Of a stretch of DNA of 25,011 nt, positions 8,419 through 15,918 are shown piece after piece (the stretch's first letter is position 1; each line of letters opens with the position of its first letter). Under the pieces are notes generated by a model. The model was not told the origin of the DNA, searched no databases, and saw only the letters and a program-made list of their open reading frames with translations. Origin of the DNA: an uncultured Bacteroidota bacterium. Its GTDB lineage: Bacteria > Bacteroidota > Bacteroidia > Chitinophagales > S012-47. A program made the translations under genes and the position numbers. Where the stretch lies: assembly GCA_913062655.1 (NCBI GenBank), contig CAJXXO010000008.1:1-25011 (forward strand), written 5' to 3'.

Positions 8419-8438
8419 AAAAGTAGGATATTTCCTAC
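8419..8438 (-). terminator. Small intrinsic terminator or attenuator between the lptC operon and the CNNM gene
   Basis: On the minus strand GTAGGA-AATA-TCCTAC followed by TTTT: a perfect 6-bp stem with a tetraloop and a short U-run (8422-8419). It lies in the 35-bp gap after the 69-residue gene. The stem is short, so it may only dampen readthrough. The same TACTTTTA could double as part of a promoter for the next gene. Confidence 0.45.
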
Positions 8439-8445
8439 CGTTCAC

Positions 8446-8655
8446 CTACGATTGTTCGCGGGCTTGCAGCCACTGACGACTCTTACGTTTGATGAAAAAC
8501 ATAGCGGTGCAAAGGCCGGTAATCATGAATAGGTAACCATAGCTGGTGGAGGGCGCTCCGTTGGCCAGTTTTACAATGGCCATTACCAAGGCTATAACAG
8601 CCGCTGAGATCCAGAGGATCTCAAAGATTTTCATCAGTTTGGTCGGATTGAACAT
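8446..8655 (-). CDS. 69-residue two-helix membrane protein, unknown function
   Basis: I do not recognise a named family. The predicted protein is MFNPTKLMKIFEILW..., with two hydrophobic segments (about 13-30 and 38-54) separated by a short polar turn (ANGAPSTSYG) and a basic tail (IKRKSRQWLQAREQ). This suggests a small inner-membrane hairpin with its C terminus in the cytoplasm by the positive-inside rule. From ATG 8655 it overlaps the 3' end of lptC by 35 bp in a different frame. From the alternative ATG 8634 it would overlap by 14 bp. Either way, translation is probably coupled to lptC. It is the last gene of the coaX-lptC operon, just before a terminator-like hairpin. Position suggests an accessory to the envelope block, but nothing in the protein proves that. 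Confidence 0.7.
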   Translation of the reverse strand: MFNPTKLMKIFEILWISAAVIALVMAIVKLANGAPSTSYGYLFMITGLCTAMFFIKRKSRQWLQAREQS

Positions 8656-9217
8656 AGACTTGTCCTGTTATCTGTTGTATGGTGTACTCAGTGAATTCCT
8701 GATTCGCCTCGAAGCCCTTACCGGTTATCCTTTTGTCTGGCGTTATAATTCGTACAAATTTGTCGCTGTAGACCTTTTCTTCGCCTTCATCCCAGGTCAT
8801 CTCTTCGGTATACACCTCTTCACCCAGTTGATTGTGGATGACCACGCTATCGCGAAAGATGGTCTGCAACTCTTTTTCATAGCGTATCGCATAGCGGGCT
8901 GTCAGTGTGCTTACCGTTTGTAGCGAATCGTTATAAAACCATACGTTCAGACCTTCCGGAAATTCAACGTAGGCGTCATCAACCTTGTGCTGAACAATCT
9001 GTGGGGCCGTAAGTTTGATGCGCTGCTGTCCCTCTTCATTGTAAAGTAAGGTAATGTCCTTGCCACGCTCCACAGCGGGTTCATAGCGAGCGGCAGTTTC
9101 CTCTACTTCCTCTATATCACTGGCACACTGCCAGGTCAAGGTCGCGATCAGCAAAACAAAAAATCCCCTGATGCATCGCACCAGGGGACGAAAGTGGTAT
9201 GTAGTATGGTTGGTCAA
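8621..9217 (-). CDS. lptC: LptC-like LPS export component (possible lipoprotein)
   Basis: Periplasmic bridge component that would receive LPS from the LptBFG transporter and pass it towards LptA. The 198-residue protein starts with a hydrophobic segment (about 15-29) ending TLTWQC, so C31 could be lipidated, although this is a poor lipobox and the segment may instead be a membrane anchor. The mature part shows the LptC pattern of short beta-strands: ITLLYNEEGQQRIKLTAP, NVWFYNDSLQTVSTLTA, YAIRYEKE, TIFRDSVVIHNQLGE, then EEKVYSDKFVRIITPD and ITGKGFEANQEF (the 'G-x-G-F' end of the beta-jellyroll). It starts 4 bp after the TPR gene and overlaps the following 69-residue gene, so it is within the operon. 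Confidence 0.87.
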   Translation of the reverse strand: MTNHTTYHFRPLVRCIRGFFVLLIATLTWQCASDIEEVEETAARYEPAVERGKDITLLYNEEGQQRIKLTAPQIVQHKVDDAYVEFPEGLNVWFYNDSLQTVSTLTARYAIRYEKELQTIFRDSVVIHNQLGEEVYTEEMTWDEGEEKVYSDKFVRIITPDKRITGKGFEANQEFTEYTIQQITGQVYVQSDQTDENL

Positions 9218-9221
9218 GCGT

Positions 9222-10598
9222 TTATTTCTTCACGCGAATAGTAGTGGTCTCATTGATCCAGCACTTCACGGTGTAGGGGTCGCCTTCTTTCATGTTCCGC
9301 TCAAATACTGATTCCGGTGTAGGATAAAAGTCAGCATACTTGGCGATCAACTTATTGACCTCCTCTGACACACTGGGATCAACCGACTTCGCTTGCACAA
9401 ATTTGTCCACGGCTACCAGGCTCACTGCGTAACCATAAAATGGATTCTCGTTCTTACAGATAGCGCCACTGCTGATGTACATGGTACCCATCAAGATGTA
9501 GGGGTCGCCCCAATTGGGGTTGTACTCCAGTGCCTTGTAGGCGTAATTGCGCGCTTCTGTATATCGATTCATATCGTATAGCAGGCGAGCAGCATTGTAG
9601 GCCAGTTTGGCCTTCTGGGCATCACTGGTATCCAGCTCAATGGCACGATCCAGGTATTCCAAAGCAGCGGCTGGAGAACCAATGTTCTTTTCACAATCAG
9701 CAATACTGGTTGCCAGTTCACCGGTCGGTTCTACTTCAAAGAGCTTCTTATTCATTTCCAGGAATACGGTGTCGCAAGTGTTACAGTTTTCCAATGCTAT
9801 GTACACTTTCTTCCAGGTTTCCGGATCATCTGGGTTGTCCTGGTATACCTTGGCGTAGTATTCCCGCATGTTTTCACACTTCAGGATACCGATGCTTTTC
9901 AATTCTTCTACAATCGACTCGAAGGTAGCTTCATATTTATCGGCATACCGACCGTCTTTATTGGCATCTACAATCTTGGCGATTCGCTCATATACGGCAA
10001 ACATGGCATCCTTATCGATATTGCCTTTGCGATATTCGTAGGCCATCAATTTGGTGTACGGATACAGGATAAAGTATTCTGGCGAGAGATCACAGGCATC
10101 TAAAGCGGCCTGATAGGTATTACGGATATTGTCATAATCCCGCGGACGATACTTCATCAAGTTGTATCCTTTACGGCCCAGGTTGAAACATTCCTTGCCA
10201 TAACATTCTATCCGCTTGTCGTACAAGCTCATCAAAGTATCAATGTATAGCTCCTTTTGCAATGAGTCCGTCTCATTGTCAATCAGGTATTGGTACATTT
10301 TGATACCATTTACGATAACGGCTTCGTGATAACCAGGCGCATTTTGGTAGACGTATCTCCATGGCGGAAGAGCAGCCTCATAATTCTTTTGCTTGTAGAA
10401 TTCTGTGTAGATAGAGGCTTCATCCAGTGTCTTGGTACTATCTGGTCCGTACTTAGAGCATGGGTCTTCCTGTACCTGCATCGGATCTTCGGCTACTTCT
10501 TCGGTAGCCACTGCTTCCTGTGCATACAAGCTGGAAACCACCAGGAGGGCGGGCAAAAAGCCCATCCATTTCATAGTGTTCAACAATATCCGCTTCAT
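9222..10598 (-). CDS. Secreted/periplasmic TPR protein
   Basis: A 458-residue protein with a signal peptide (hydrophobic core about 10-25, probable cleavage after SSLYAQ) and tetratricopeptide-type helical repeats. The clearest units are YKQKNYEAALPPWRYVYQN near 68-87, GSPAAALEYLDRAIELD near 305-322, and NRYTEARNYAYKALEYNPNW near 345-364. Several cysteines (for example KCENMREYY and ENCNTCDTVF) suggest disulphides in the periplasm. No enzyme motif is visible. In Bacteroidota this type of gene accompanies coaX, a 'SPFSRFG' outer-membrane protein and lptC, as here, so a scaffold role in outer-membrane or LPS assembly is reasonable but inferred. It begins 11 bp after the upstream gene stops and ends 4 bp before lptC starts. 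Confidence 0.85.
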   Translation of the reverse strand: MKRILLNTMKWMGFLPALLVVSSLYAQEAVATEEVAEDPMQVQEDPCSKYGPDSTKTLDEASIYTEFYKQKNYEAALPPWRYVYQNAPGYHEAVIVNGIKMYQYLIDNETDSLQKELYIDTLMSLYDKRIECYGKECFNLGRKGYNLMKYRPRDYDNIRNTYQAALDACDLSPEYFILYPYTKLMAYEYRKGNIDKDAMFAVYERIAKIVDANKDGRYADKYEATFESIVEELKSIGILKCENMREYYAKVYQDNPDDPETWKKVYIALENCNTCDTVFLEMNKKLFEVEPTGELATSIADCEKNIGSPAAALEYLDRAIELDTSDAQKAKLAYNAARLLYDMNRYTEARNYAYKALEYNPNWGDPYILMGTMYISSGAICKNENPFYGYAVSLVAVDKFVQAKSVDPSVSEEVNKLIAKYADFYPTPESVFERNMKEGDPYTVKCWINETTTIRVKK

Positions 10599-10609
10599 AG
10601 TGCTTGTGT

Positions 10610-12013
10610 TTAGTAGTATTTCGATTTAAATATCCAATTGTTGTCGTTCAAATTGAAGCCCAACGTAAGCTTCACATAGTTCTCGGCAAATCCATTCTCC
10701 TGCACATTGCCTAATCGGCCTATCTGTAGCGCTACGTCCATGCTGGAGTGTAGTTTTTGCCGGGGACGTATGATGGGTATACCTACCCCAAGAGTCATGC
10801 CAAAATCTTCAACAGCGCTTCCATTAAGGATTAGCGGTGTCTGTCCGAAGTAGCCTCCTACCCGGTATTTAGCCCGACCAAAAAAGCTACCTTGCGGATT
10901 GGGGGCTATTTGCCCACCAAATGCGACCCGATAACTGTTGTTTTGGGGTTGGTCGGCCAAAAAACCACGAATATCCGACCACTGTTCGCCCCGGTAATCT
11001 ATCCCCACCAACCATTCGCCAGGCTTTTCCAACACCAACCCACCACCATAGGTGAGTGGGAAGTCAATAGCATTGGCGGCATCTTCTACCAGCGTGTCTG
11101 ACTCTACTGTGGCAAACTGCTCTGTCGTATTGAATATCACTCTTTCGTTAATCGTATCGGTGCGGGTATTGATAGCGGAGGGCAAACTGCCGTAAGCACC
11201 CAACCGCAAAATCAAATCTTTGTTTAAAGACCATTCGTATTGTGCACCGCCCTCCCAGACCATACCGCCAACTGTATTTCGAATAACCGTGCGGGTGCCG
11301 AAGGTATTGGCCATACCCGGAAAATAGACCAAGCTTGTGGTGGTGAGGGTACCGAAAAGCACGCGCCCATTGAAGCCTATGGATAAATCACCCAACCGGC
11401 CGGCTGCGCCTACATAGAATTGACGCAAGCCCCCTTCGCCTTGATAGCGATAGGCGATTTCGGTAGTGTCCAGGGTGGTACGATTGATTACATCGTAACC
11501 GATGGAGGTGTAGGGCATCAATCCAAAGCTGATACCCCCAAACTTGGGAATGGGGAAGCCCATGGCCAGGTAGGAGAGGGAGCCATCGCCCGATTGCGTG
11601 CTCTCATTTTCATTGAAAGTATTGAGAATGGTGCCGTCCACCCCTGTTTCAAATGTAGTAGACTTGTAGACGTAAGAAAGGGTATCACGCTGTAAGGTAT
11701 CGCGGTAGTAGACTCTTTCCTGCTTGCCGGTATTGGGGTTGAGTCGCATGCTGTCTCTGCGCACAATGCGTTGGTAGGGGGTGTATTCCTCCTGGTAAAA
11801 ACCGGTATAGGAGGCCGGGTTGATATTGTTGATGAAATTATAGGAAGAGACACCGGCAGAGAGATTGCCGAATCCACGTTGTGTGCTGAAGGGTAAGGTG
11901 TTCACTTCACCGAGTCCAAATCGTGAAAAAGGAGAGTTGACCTGAGACCAACCCTGTAGCAGTACAAATACCCCCAGAAGCGCAAGCGCTACTTTACTTA
12001 TCCAACTCGACAT
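10610..12013 (-). CDS. Outer-membrane beta-barrel protein ('SPFSRFG' type)
   Basis: A 467-residue protein with a signal peptide (hydrophobic about 6-21, probable cleavage after GWSQ) followed by NSPFSRFGLGEVN, the typical opening of an uncharacterised Bacteroidota outer-membrane protein found next to coaX. The rest has alternating polar/hydrophobic strands and Gly/aromatic-rich turns (for example YLAMGFPIPKFGGISFGLMP, YVGAAGRLGDLSIGFNGRV, GRAKYRVGGYFGQTPL, YVKLTLGFNLND), as expected of a barrel of roughly FadL/OmpP1 size. The last residue is Y, an aromatic end as in many barrels recognised by the BAM machine. Its start overlaps the coaX 3' end by 20 bp, so translation is probably coupled. Substrate, if it is a channel, is unknown. 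Confidence 0.85.
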   Translation of the reverse strand: MSSWISKVALALLGVFVLLQGWSQVNSPFSRFGLGEVNTLPFSTQRGFGNLSAGVSSYNFINNINPASYTGFYQEEYTPYQRIVRRDSMRLNPNTGKQERVYYRDTLQRDTLSYVYKSTTFETGVDGTILNTFNENESTQSGDGSLSYLAMGFPIPKFGGISFGLMPYTSIGYDVINRTTLDTTEIAYRYQGEGGLRQFYVGAAGRLGDLSIGFNGRVLFGTLTTTSLVYFPGMANTFGTRTVIRNTVGGMVWEGGAQYEWSLNKDLILRLGAYGSLPSAINTRTDTINERVIFNTTEQFATVESDTLVEDAANAIDFPLTYGGGLVLEKPGEWLVGIDYRGEQWSDIRGFLADQPQNNSYRVAFGGQIAPNPQGSFFGRAKYRVGGYFGQTPLILNGSAVEDFGMTLGVGIPIIRPRQKLHSSMDVALQIGRLGNVQENGFAENYVKLTLGFNLNDNNWIFKSKYY

Positions 12014-12725
12014 TATACTGCAAAATTTTATTCAACCCGCTCAAAATCAATTGGGGGACTGCAAATATCTGATATTTAACCCTAGATACCAATACAGGCG
12101 CATCTCCGCCTGTTAAGATTACCTTAAGCCCCGCATAGGTGTTTTGGTATTGATGTATAAAGCCATTTACCTCATGGGCTACCCCCCACACTACACCACT
12201 TTGCAATGAGGTAGCGGTATTGTACCCGATCTCCGGTACAGCCTTTTCATATCCCACCAACGGCAGTTTTCCGGTGAAAGTATGCAGGGCCTTGAAGCGC
12301 ATGTGCAATCCAGGGGTAATTTGCCCCCCCACAAAGCGACCACCGGGCTCTACCATATCATAGGTGATGGAGGTGCCCAGGTCGATGACCAATACCGCCT
12401 CGTCAGGGTACAGCGCAGCTCCACCTACCGCTCCGGCTATGCGATCCTTGCCCAGGGTTTCAGGCGACCGGTAGGCCAGCGTTATGGGTAAAGGTGTATC
12501 ATGGGTTAGGGCGAGGGCAGCAAACCGGGATTGTAAAAATTGAGTCAATTCCTGACTCCTGCCTCTAACATCCGAATATATGGCTGCCTCAATAGGGAAA
12601 TCCTCCAACCATTGCTCCAGCTTATTGGCGCCCAATGAGTCCCATTGTGCCGTCTTGCGGCAGCTATTTTCCTGAAAAATGGCGGTCTTTACCTTGGAAT
12701 TGCCAATATCTACAATGAGCCTCAC
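11994..12725 (-). CDS. coaX: Type III pantothenate kinase
   Basis: Catalyses the first step of coenzyme A synthesis, ATP plus pantothenate to 4'-phosphopantothenate. The 243-residue protein has the ASKHA-fold motifs of CoaX: LIVDIGNSKVKTAIF at the N terminus (phosphate 1), PETLGKDRIAGAVGG in the middle (family signature with the GxDR motif), and VLVIDLGTSITYDMV (phosphate 2), then GGRFVGGQITPGL and LTGGDAPVL. I start it at GTG 12725, 4 nt after the stop of the upstream gene. There the protein begins right at RLIVDIGN, as CoaX proteins do. An ATG at 12767 would add 14 basic residues and overlap the upstream gene by 38 bp. Cytoplasmic enzyme inside an otherwise envelope-related operon, a known arrangement in this phylum. 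Confidence 0.95.
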   Translation of the reverse strand: MRLIVDIGNSKVKTAIFQENSCRKTAQWDSLGANKLEQWLEDFPIEAAIYSDVRGRSQELTQFLQSRFAALALTHDTPLPITLAYRSPETLGKDRIAGAVGGAALYPDEAVLVIDLGTSITYDMVEPGGRFVGGQITPGLHMRFKALHTFTGKLPLVGYEKAVPEIGYNTATSLQSGVVWGVAHEVNGFIHQYQNTYAGLKVILTGGDAPVLVSRVKYQIFAVPQLILSGLNKILQYNVELDK

Positions 12726-12729
12726 GAGG

Positions 12730-13056
12730 TTATTTTTTCTTCTCCTCGTTGCGCCAACCGGCCTCACTGCGCCATTCTGTAAAGAAAACGATCAGATCGG
12801 CTTCGCTGCGCCATTCCGTGTAGTAGATGGTGTAATCGGCTTCGGACTCCCACTCTGAGGTATACCACATGCCGTCCTCATCATCTGCTTCGCTGCGCCA
12901 CTCTGTGCGGTACACCACCAGGTCGGCTTCGCTTTCCCAGTCGGTTACATAGACCACATAGTCTGCCTCCGTGCGCCACTCTGTTTCGAATACCACCTGC
13001 GCTGGCAAGGTGTGCAGTGCCAACATAGCAATGAGGGTGAGAAATAGTCTTTTCAT
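12730..13056 (-). CDS. Secreted DUF6150-like repeat protein (possible knotted protein)
   Basis: A 108-residue protein starting at ATG 13056 (an ATG at 13101 is in frame but would bury the signal peptide). Residues 1-20 are a signal peptide (MKRLFLTLIAMLALHTLPAQ). Residues 21-100 are six copies of a short unit: VVFETEWRTEAD, YVVYVTDWESEAD, LVVYRTEWRSEAD, then after DEDG MWYTSEWESEAD, YTIYYTEWRSEAD and LIVFFTEWRSEAG, followed by WRNEEKKK. The pattern, especially the closing S-E-A-G-W-x-N, matches what I remember of DUF6150, a family associated with a 7(1)-type protein knot. That assignment is from memory. No catalytic motif is visible, and it is strongly acidic before the basic tail. It lies in the ferredoxin-coaX-lptC operon, 4 nt from coaX. 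Function unknown. Confidence 0.8.
   Translation of the reverse strand: MKRLFLTLIAMLALHTLPAQVVFETEWRTEADYVVYVTDWESEADLVVYRTEWRSEADDEDGMWYTSEWESEADYTIYYTEWRSEADLIVFFTEWRSEAGWRNEEKKK
12757..12996 (-). repeat. Six tandem 36-48 bp coding repeats in the DUF6150-like gene
   Basis: Each unit codes for about 13 residues with the core T/S-x-W-x-S/T-E-A. At DNA level the block GCTTCGCTGCGCCA (plus-strand reading) recurs, for example near 12800 and 12887, so some units are recent copies while others have drifted. One unit carries a 4-residue insertion (DEDG). Confidence 0.85.
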
Positions 13057-13101
13057 AATCAATGGCTTAGCCTGTGCGAAATTAGACAAAAACCAAGCCA
13101 A

Positions 13102-13473
13102 TTAAGAAGCCGGGCGCTGCTGTTCCACCGCTTTTAACCATTTCCGTGCCGGCTGTCGAAAATCGATGCGTAGCCGCTCCACCGGCTGCCGGTTGATGAG
13201 GTGCGATTCTATGATTTCCGGTAAGTCTTCTTGCTGTACACCACCATACCAAACGCCTTCGGGATAGATCACCATGGCTGGCCCGTAAGCGCAAGCATCG
13301 AGACAACCTGCCTTGTTGATGCGTACGGTGTGGGGTACTTGCCGCTCTTTCAGGGCCGTTTTCATCGCTTGTACCAGGGCTAATCCATGGGTTTCACCGC
13401 AAGACTTGCGGCCGTCTTCACGTTCATTAAGGCAGACGAATACGTGTACGTCATATTTAGGGTGCATATGCAT
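13102..13473 (-). CDS. Thioredoxin-like [2Fe-2S] ferredoxin
   Basis: A 123-residue cytoplasmic electron carrier of the thioredoxin-fold ferredoxin type (as in Azotobacter 'Shethna' FeSI-like and NuoE-like domains). Four cysteines in the expected pattern: C14 (VHVFVCLNE) and C25 (GRKSCGETHG), then C57 and C61 (NKAGCLDACAYGPAMVIYPE). GVWYGGV and the C-terminal E-I-I-E-S-H helix also fit. The frame is open to 13590, but that would overlap the divergent SDR gene. MHMHPKYDVHVFVCLN at 13473 (or ATG 13467) is the natural start. An AATTTTG box lies 12 nt upstream. First gene of the operon that continues with the repeat protein 45 bp on. The redox partner is not evident here. Confidence 0.92.
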   Translation of the reverse strand: MHMHPKYDVHVFVCLNEREDGRKSCGETHGLALVQAMKTALKERQVPHTVRINKAGCLDACAYGPAMVIYPEGVWYGGVQQEDLPEIIESHLINRQPVERLRIDFRQPARKWLKAVEQQRPAS

Positions 13474-13485
13474 CGGGCTTTCGCG

Positions 13486-13493
13486 CAAAATTC
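13486..13493 (-). promoter_or_regulatory. Promoter -7 box candidate for the ferredoxin operon
   Basis: GAATTTTG on the minus strand, 7 of 8 matches to TAnnTTTG, ends 12 nt before ATG 13473. No convincing upstream TTTG box. The divergent gap (13474-13550) also holds the SDR promoter candidate. Confidence 0.25.
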
Positions 13494-13525
13494 TGTCATT
13501 TTTCTCAACCTTGCGTAAGGAGTGG

Positions 13526-13532
13526 TAATTTG
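13526..13532 (+). promoter_or_regulatory. Promoter -7 box candidate for the SDR gene
   Basis: TAATTTG ends 18 nt before ATG 13551. A weak upstream box (TTTC, 13501-13504) lies 21 nt before it. One of three TAnTTTG boxes at similar distance from starts in this window. Confidence 0.35.
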
Positions 13533-13550
13533 TAGCAGAAAACAATTCCA

Positions 13551-14429
13551 ATGGAAAGACATACACAAGGCATGTTGCCCCAAGGGGCATTAAGCGATAA
13601 GGTAATTTTTGTGACCGGTGGCGGTACCGGCCTCGGCAAATCTATGGCGACATATTTTGCCGAATTGGGGGCACAGGTAGCGATCATGGGGCGCAGGGAA
13701 GAGGTGCTTACCCAAACCGCACAGGCATTGCAAGAGCAAACCGGGCAAAAGATTCTGCCCGTACCTGGCGATGTGCGACAATACGAGCAAATAGAGGCGG
13801 CTATAGAAAAAACCTATACCGAGCTGGGCACTGTAAATGTGCTGGTCAATAATGCAGCCGGCAATTTCATCAGCCCTACCGAACGGCTGTCGCACCGTGC
13901 CTTTGACGCAGTGGTCGATATCGTGCTGAAGGGGACCTACAATTGTTCTTTGGCCTTTGGTAAACGCTGGATTGCAGATAAAACGGCAGCCTCGGTACTG
14001 AATATCGTTACTACCTACGCCTGGACGGGCTCCCCCTTTGTGGTGCCTTCCGCTTGCGGGAAAGGAGGCGTTTTAGCCATGACACGGTCCCTGGCCGTAG
14101 AATGGGCCAAATACAACTTGCGGTTTAACGCCATAGCTCCTGGGCCATTCCCCACCAAAGGAGCATGGAGCCGGCTCTTTCCGGAAGGGCTGGAGAAACT
14201 GATCGATCCCAAAGGGCAGATACCGTTACACAGATTTGGAGAACACCAGGAGCTGGCCAACCTGGCGGCTTATCTGGTTAGCGATTACTCCGCGTATGTC
14301 AATGGAGAGGTGATCACCATTGATGGGGGCGAGTGGTTGCAGGATGCGGGGCAGTTCAGCAATCTATCCCGTATTCCCAATGAAATGTGGGACCAGTTGG
14401 AGCGACAGGTTCGCGGTAAAAAGGACTAA
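13551..14429 (+). CDS. SDR oxidoreductase resembling 2,4-dienoyl-CoA reductase
   Basis: An NAD(P)H-dependent enzyme of 292 residues, probably acting on unsaturated fatty acyl-CoA during beta-oxidation. Cofactor motif VTGGGTGLG (21-29), NNAAGNF (100-106), and then, in place of the usual YxxxK, the stretch TTYAWTGSPFVVPSACGKGG with K171. This is the arrangement of mitochondrial/peroxisomal DECR proteins (as I recall T-x-Y-A-x-T-G-S-x-F-V-V-P-S-A-x-x-K). RFNAIAPGPFPTKGAWSRL and LANLAAYLVSDYSAYVNG continue the similarity. ATG 13551 chosen; ATG 13572 is possible. Its stop interlocks with the convergent decarboxylase (CTAA, 14426-14429). A CoA-transferase gene nearby (15919) fits acyl-CoA metabolism, but the substrate is inferred. 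Confidence 0.9.
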   Translation: MERHTQGMLPQGALSDKVIFVTGGGTGLGKSMATYFAELGAQVAIMGRREEVLTQTAQALQEQTGQKILPVPGDVRQYEQIEAAIEKTYTELGTVNVLVNNAAGNFISPTERLSHRAFDAVVDIVLKGTYNCSLAFGKRWIADKTAASVLNIVTTYAWTGSPFVVPSACGKGGVLAMTRSLAVEWAKYNLRFNAIAPGPFPTKGAWSRLFPEGLEKLIDPKGQIPLHRFGEHQELANLAAYLVSDYSAYVNGEVITIDGGEWLQDAGQFSNLSRIPNEMWDQLERQVRGKKD

Positions 14430-15880
14430 TCCCAGTCTGCCGTCACACTGCGGCACACCTCCAATAGTGTGTCGATAGTCGGCTGATGGGTACGGAAGGA
14501 AAGCACCGCCAAGTGCAGCCAGAAAGTTTGCTCCACGGTCGTACTGGAAACGAATACACGTCCATCGCTATGTATTGCGCTGAGCAGCCTTTGGTTGGCG
14601 GTATTGGGTGTTCCCGAGCGGGGCACATACCGGAATAAGACTACCGACAATTCCGGCTCAATGGCAATCTCAAACCCCGGTAATTGGCGAATGGCTGTTG
14701 CGAAGTAACGGGCAAGCCACAGCTTCTCTTCCAGGGCCGCACGAATGGGCGCTAATCCATACAATTGCAAGGGCAACCACATGCGAAGGCCTCGAAAATG
14801 CTTGGTCAACTCCGGTGAAAGGTCGGCTGGCGAAAGTGGAGCCCCCTCCATTTCGGCATCCTGTAGATAGCTGGCTTGATAATAGTGTGAGGCATAGAGA
14901 TGAGAGGCCTCCCGCACCAATACGGCTCCGGTGCCATAGGGCAGAAAGAGTCCTTTATGGGGGTCCACCACTATTGAATCGGCCGCTTCGATGCCTTTCA
15001 ATTTTTCTCGCCCCTCTTCTGTGAGCTGGAAGAACCCCCCATAGGCCGCATCCACATGAAACCAGATGTTGTTTTCTTTTGCGACCTGGTGCAGTTCACC
15101 CAAGGGATCCACCGCACCCGTATCCGTGGTGCCGGCCGAAGCAATCAGCAACATAGGGGTCAGCCCATCTGCCTGGTCCGACCGTATTTGTTGGGAAAGA
15201 GCTTCCACATCCATGCGAAACTGGTCATCCATGGGAATGGTGCGAAGCTGTGCGAAGGACAAGCCCGCTATGCGCAAGGCTTTGTGTACACAATGATGAA
15301 CTTGTTGGGTAAGATAAATACACTGTTGCCGGACATTTTCCGGGGTAATCTTACGATGATCCCGGGCCGCCACCAGGGCGGTAAGATTGGCAATGGAGCC
15401 GCCACTGGCCAGATTACCGGCTGCGGTTTTTGGCCAGCCAAACAATTCGATCATCCAATCGACCAGGTGGTTTTCCAAAGCTACTGCACCGGGCGAACCA
15501 AAATATAGACCGGCATACCGGTTGAAGATGGCGGCCAGGTAATCGCCTAAAGCGGATGGGAATAGTCCTCCCCCGGGTATGTAGCCCAGGTGACCGCCTG
15601 AGGCTGGATTAAGACCGGGCGTATCTACTCGTTCTTGCAGCAACGCCAGCAAAGGTGCTATGGGCTGTCCTTGTTCCGGTATCACCTGGTCTTTAAATTG
15701 AGCCTTATCGTATTGACCATCCACAAAGGCCGGAAGGGTATCCTGTTGACTGAGAAATCGTTCGGCATAGTCGTATACGGCTTGCCATAATTGTTGGCGC
15801 TTGTCTGCCGGGAGGTCAAGTTGTTGACTCAACGGAGCCAGACGCTGAAGGTGCTGTGCAATCTTTCTTGTGTCAGCCAT
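14426..15880 (-). CDS. Group II PLP-dependent amino acid decarboxylase
   Basis: A 484-residue cytoplasmic enzyme of the aromatic-L-amino-acid / glutamate / tyrosine decarboxylase family. Motifs: NPASGGHLGYIPGGGLFPSA (91-110), ASGGSIANL (158-166, PLP phosphate), HVDAAYGG (275-282; D277 should pair with the pyridine nitrogen) and DPHKGLFLPYGTG (306-318) with K309 as the Schiff-base lysine. Length is normal for bacterial AADC-like proteins. The substrate cannot be read from the sequence. Related bacterial genes act on Trp/Tyr/Phe, Glu or Asp, and some may even be aldehyde-forming synthases. A candidate promoter (TTGA, 18 nt, TACCTTTA at 15914-15907) would lie partly within the divergent CoA-transferase gene. 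Convergent with the SDR gene (4-bp overlap). Confidence 0.92.
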   Translation of the reverse strand: MADTRKIAQHLQRLAPLSQQLDLPADKRQQLWQAVYDYAERFLSQQDTLPAFVDGQYDKAQFKDQVIPEQGQPIAPLLALLQERVDTPGLNPASGGHLGYIPGGGLFPSALGDYLAAIFNRYAGLYFGSPGAVALENHLVDWMIELFGWPKTAAGNLASGGSIANLTALVAARDHRKITPENVRQQCIYLTQQVHHCVHKALRIAGLSFAQLRTIPMDDQFRMDVEALSQQIRSDQADGLTPMLLIASAGTTDTGAVDPLGELHQVAKENNIWFHVDAAYGGFFQLTEEGREKLKGIEAADSIVVDPHKGLFLPYGTGAVLVREASHLYASHYYQASYLQDAEMEGAPLSPADLSPELTKHFRGLRMWLPLQLYGLAPIRAALEEKLWLARYFATAIRQLPGFEIAIEPELSVVLFRYVPRSGTPNTANQRLLSAIHSDGRVFVSSTTVEQTFWLHLAVLSFRTHQPTIDTLLEVCRSVTADWD

Positions 15881-15892
15881 CTAGGGTTATGC

Positions 15893-15914
15893 TATTTTGT
15901 GGAGGCTAAAGGTA
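15893..15914. promoter_or_regulatory. Overlapping divergent promoter candidates, decarboxylase versus CoA-transferase
   Basis: Only 38 bp separate the two starts. Plus strand: TATTTTG (15893-15899) ends 19 nt before ATG 15919. Minus strand: TACCTTTA (15914-15907) ends 26 nt before ATG 15880, with a TTGA 18 nt further upstream. The two sites are interleaved, so each would reach into the other gene. Confidence 0.35.
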
Positions 15915-15918
15915 GAAA

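Noticed and set aside
12757..12996. CRISPR-like repeat array
   Set aside because: The repeats are coding, have no unique spacers and keep one reading frame.
13474..13590. N-terminal extension of the ferredoxin to 13590
   Set aside because: It would overlap the start of the divergent SDR gene, and the added residues are not part of the ferredoxin fold.
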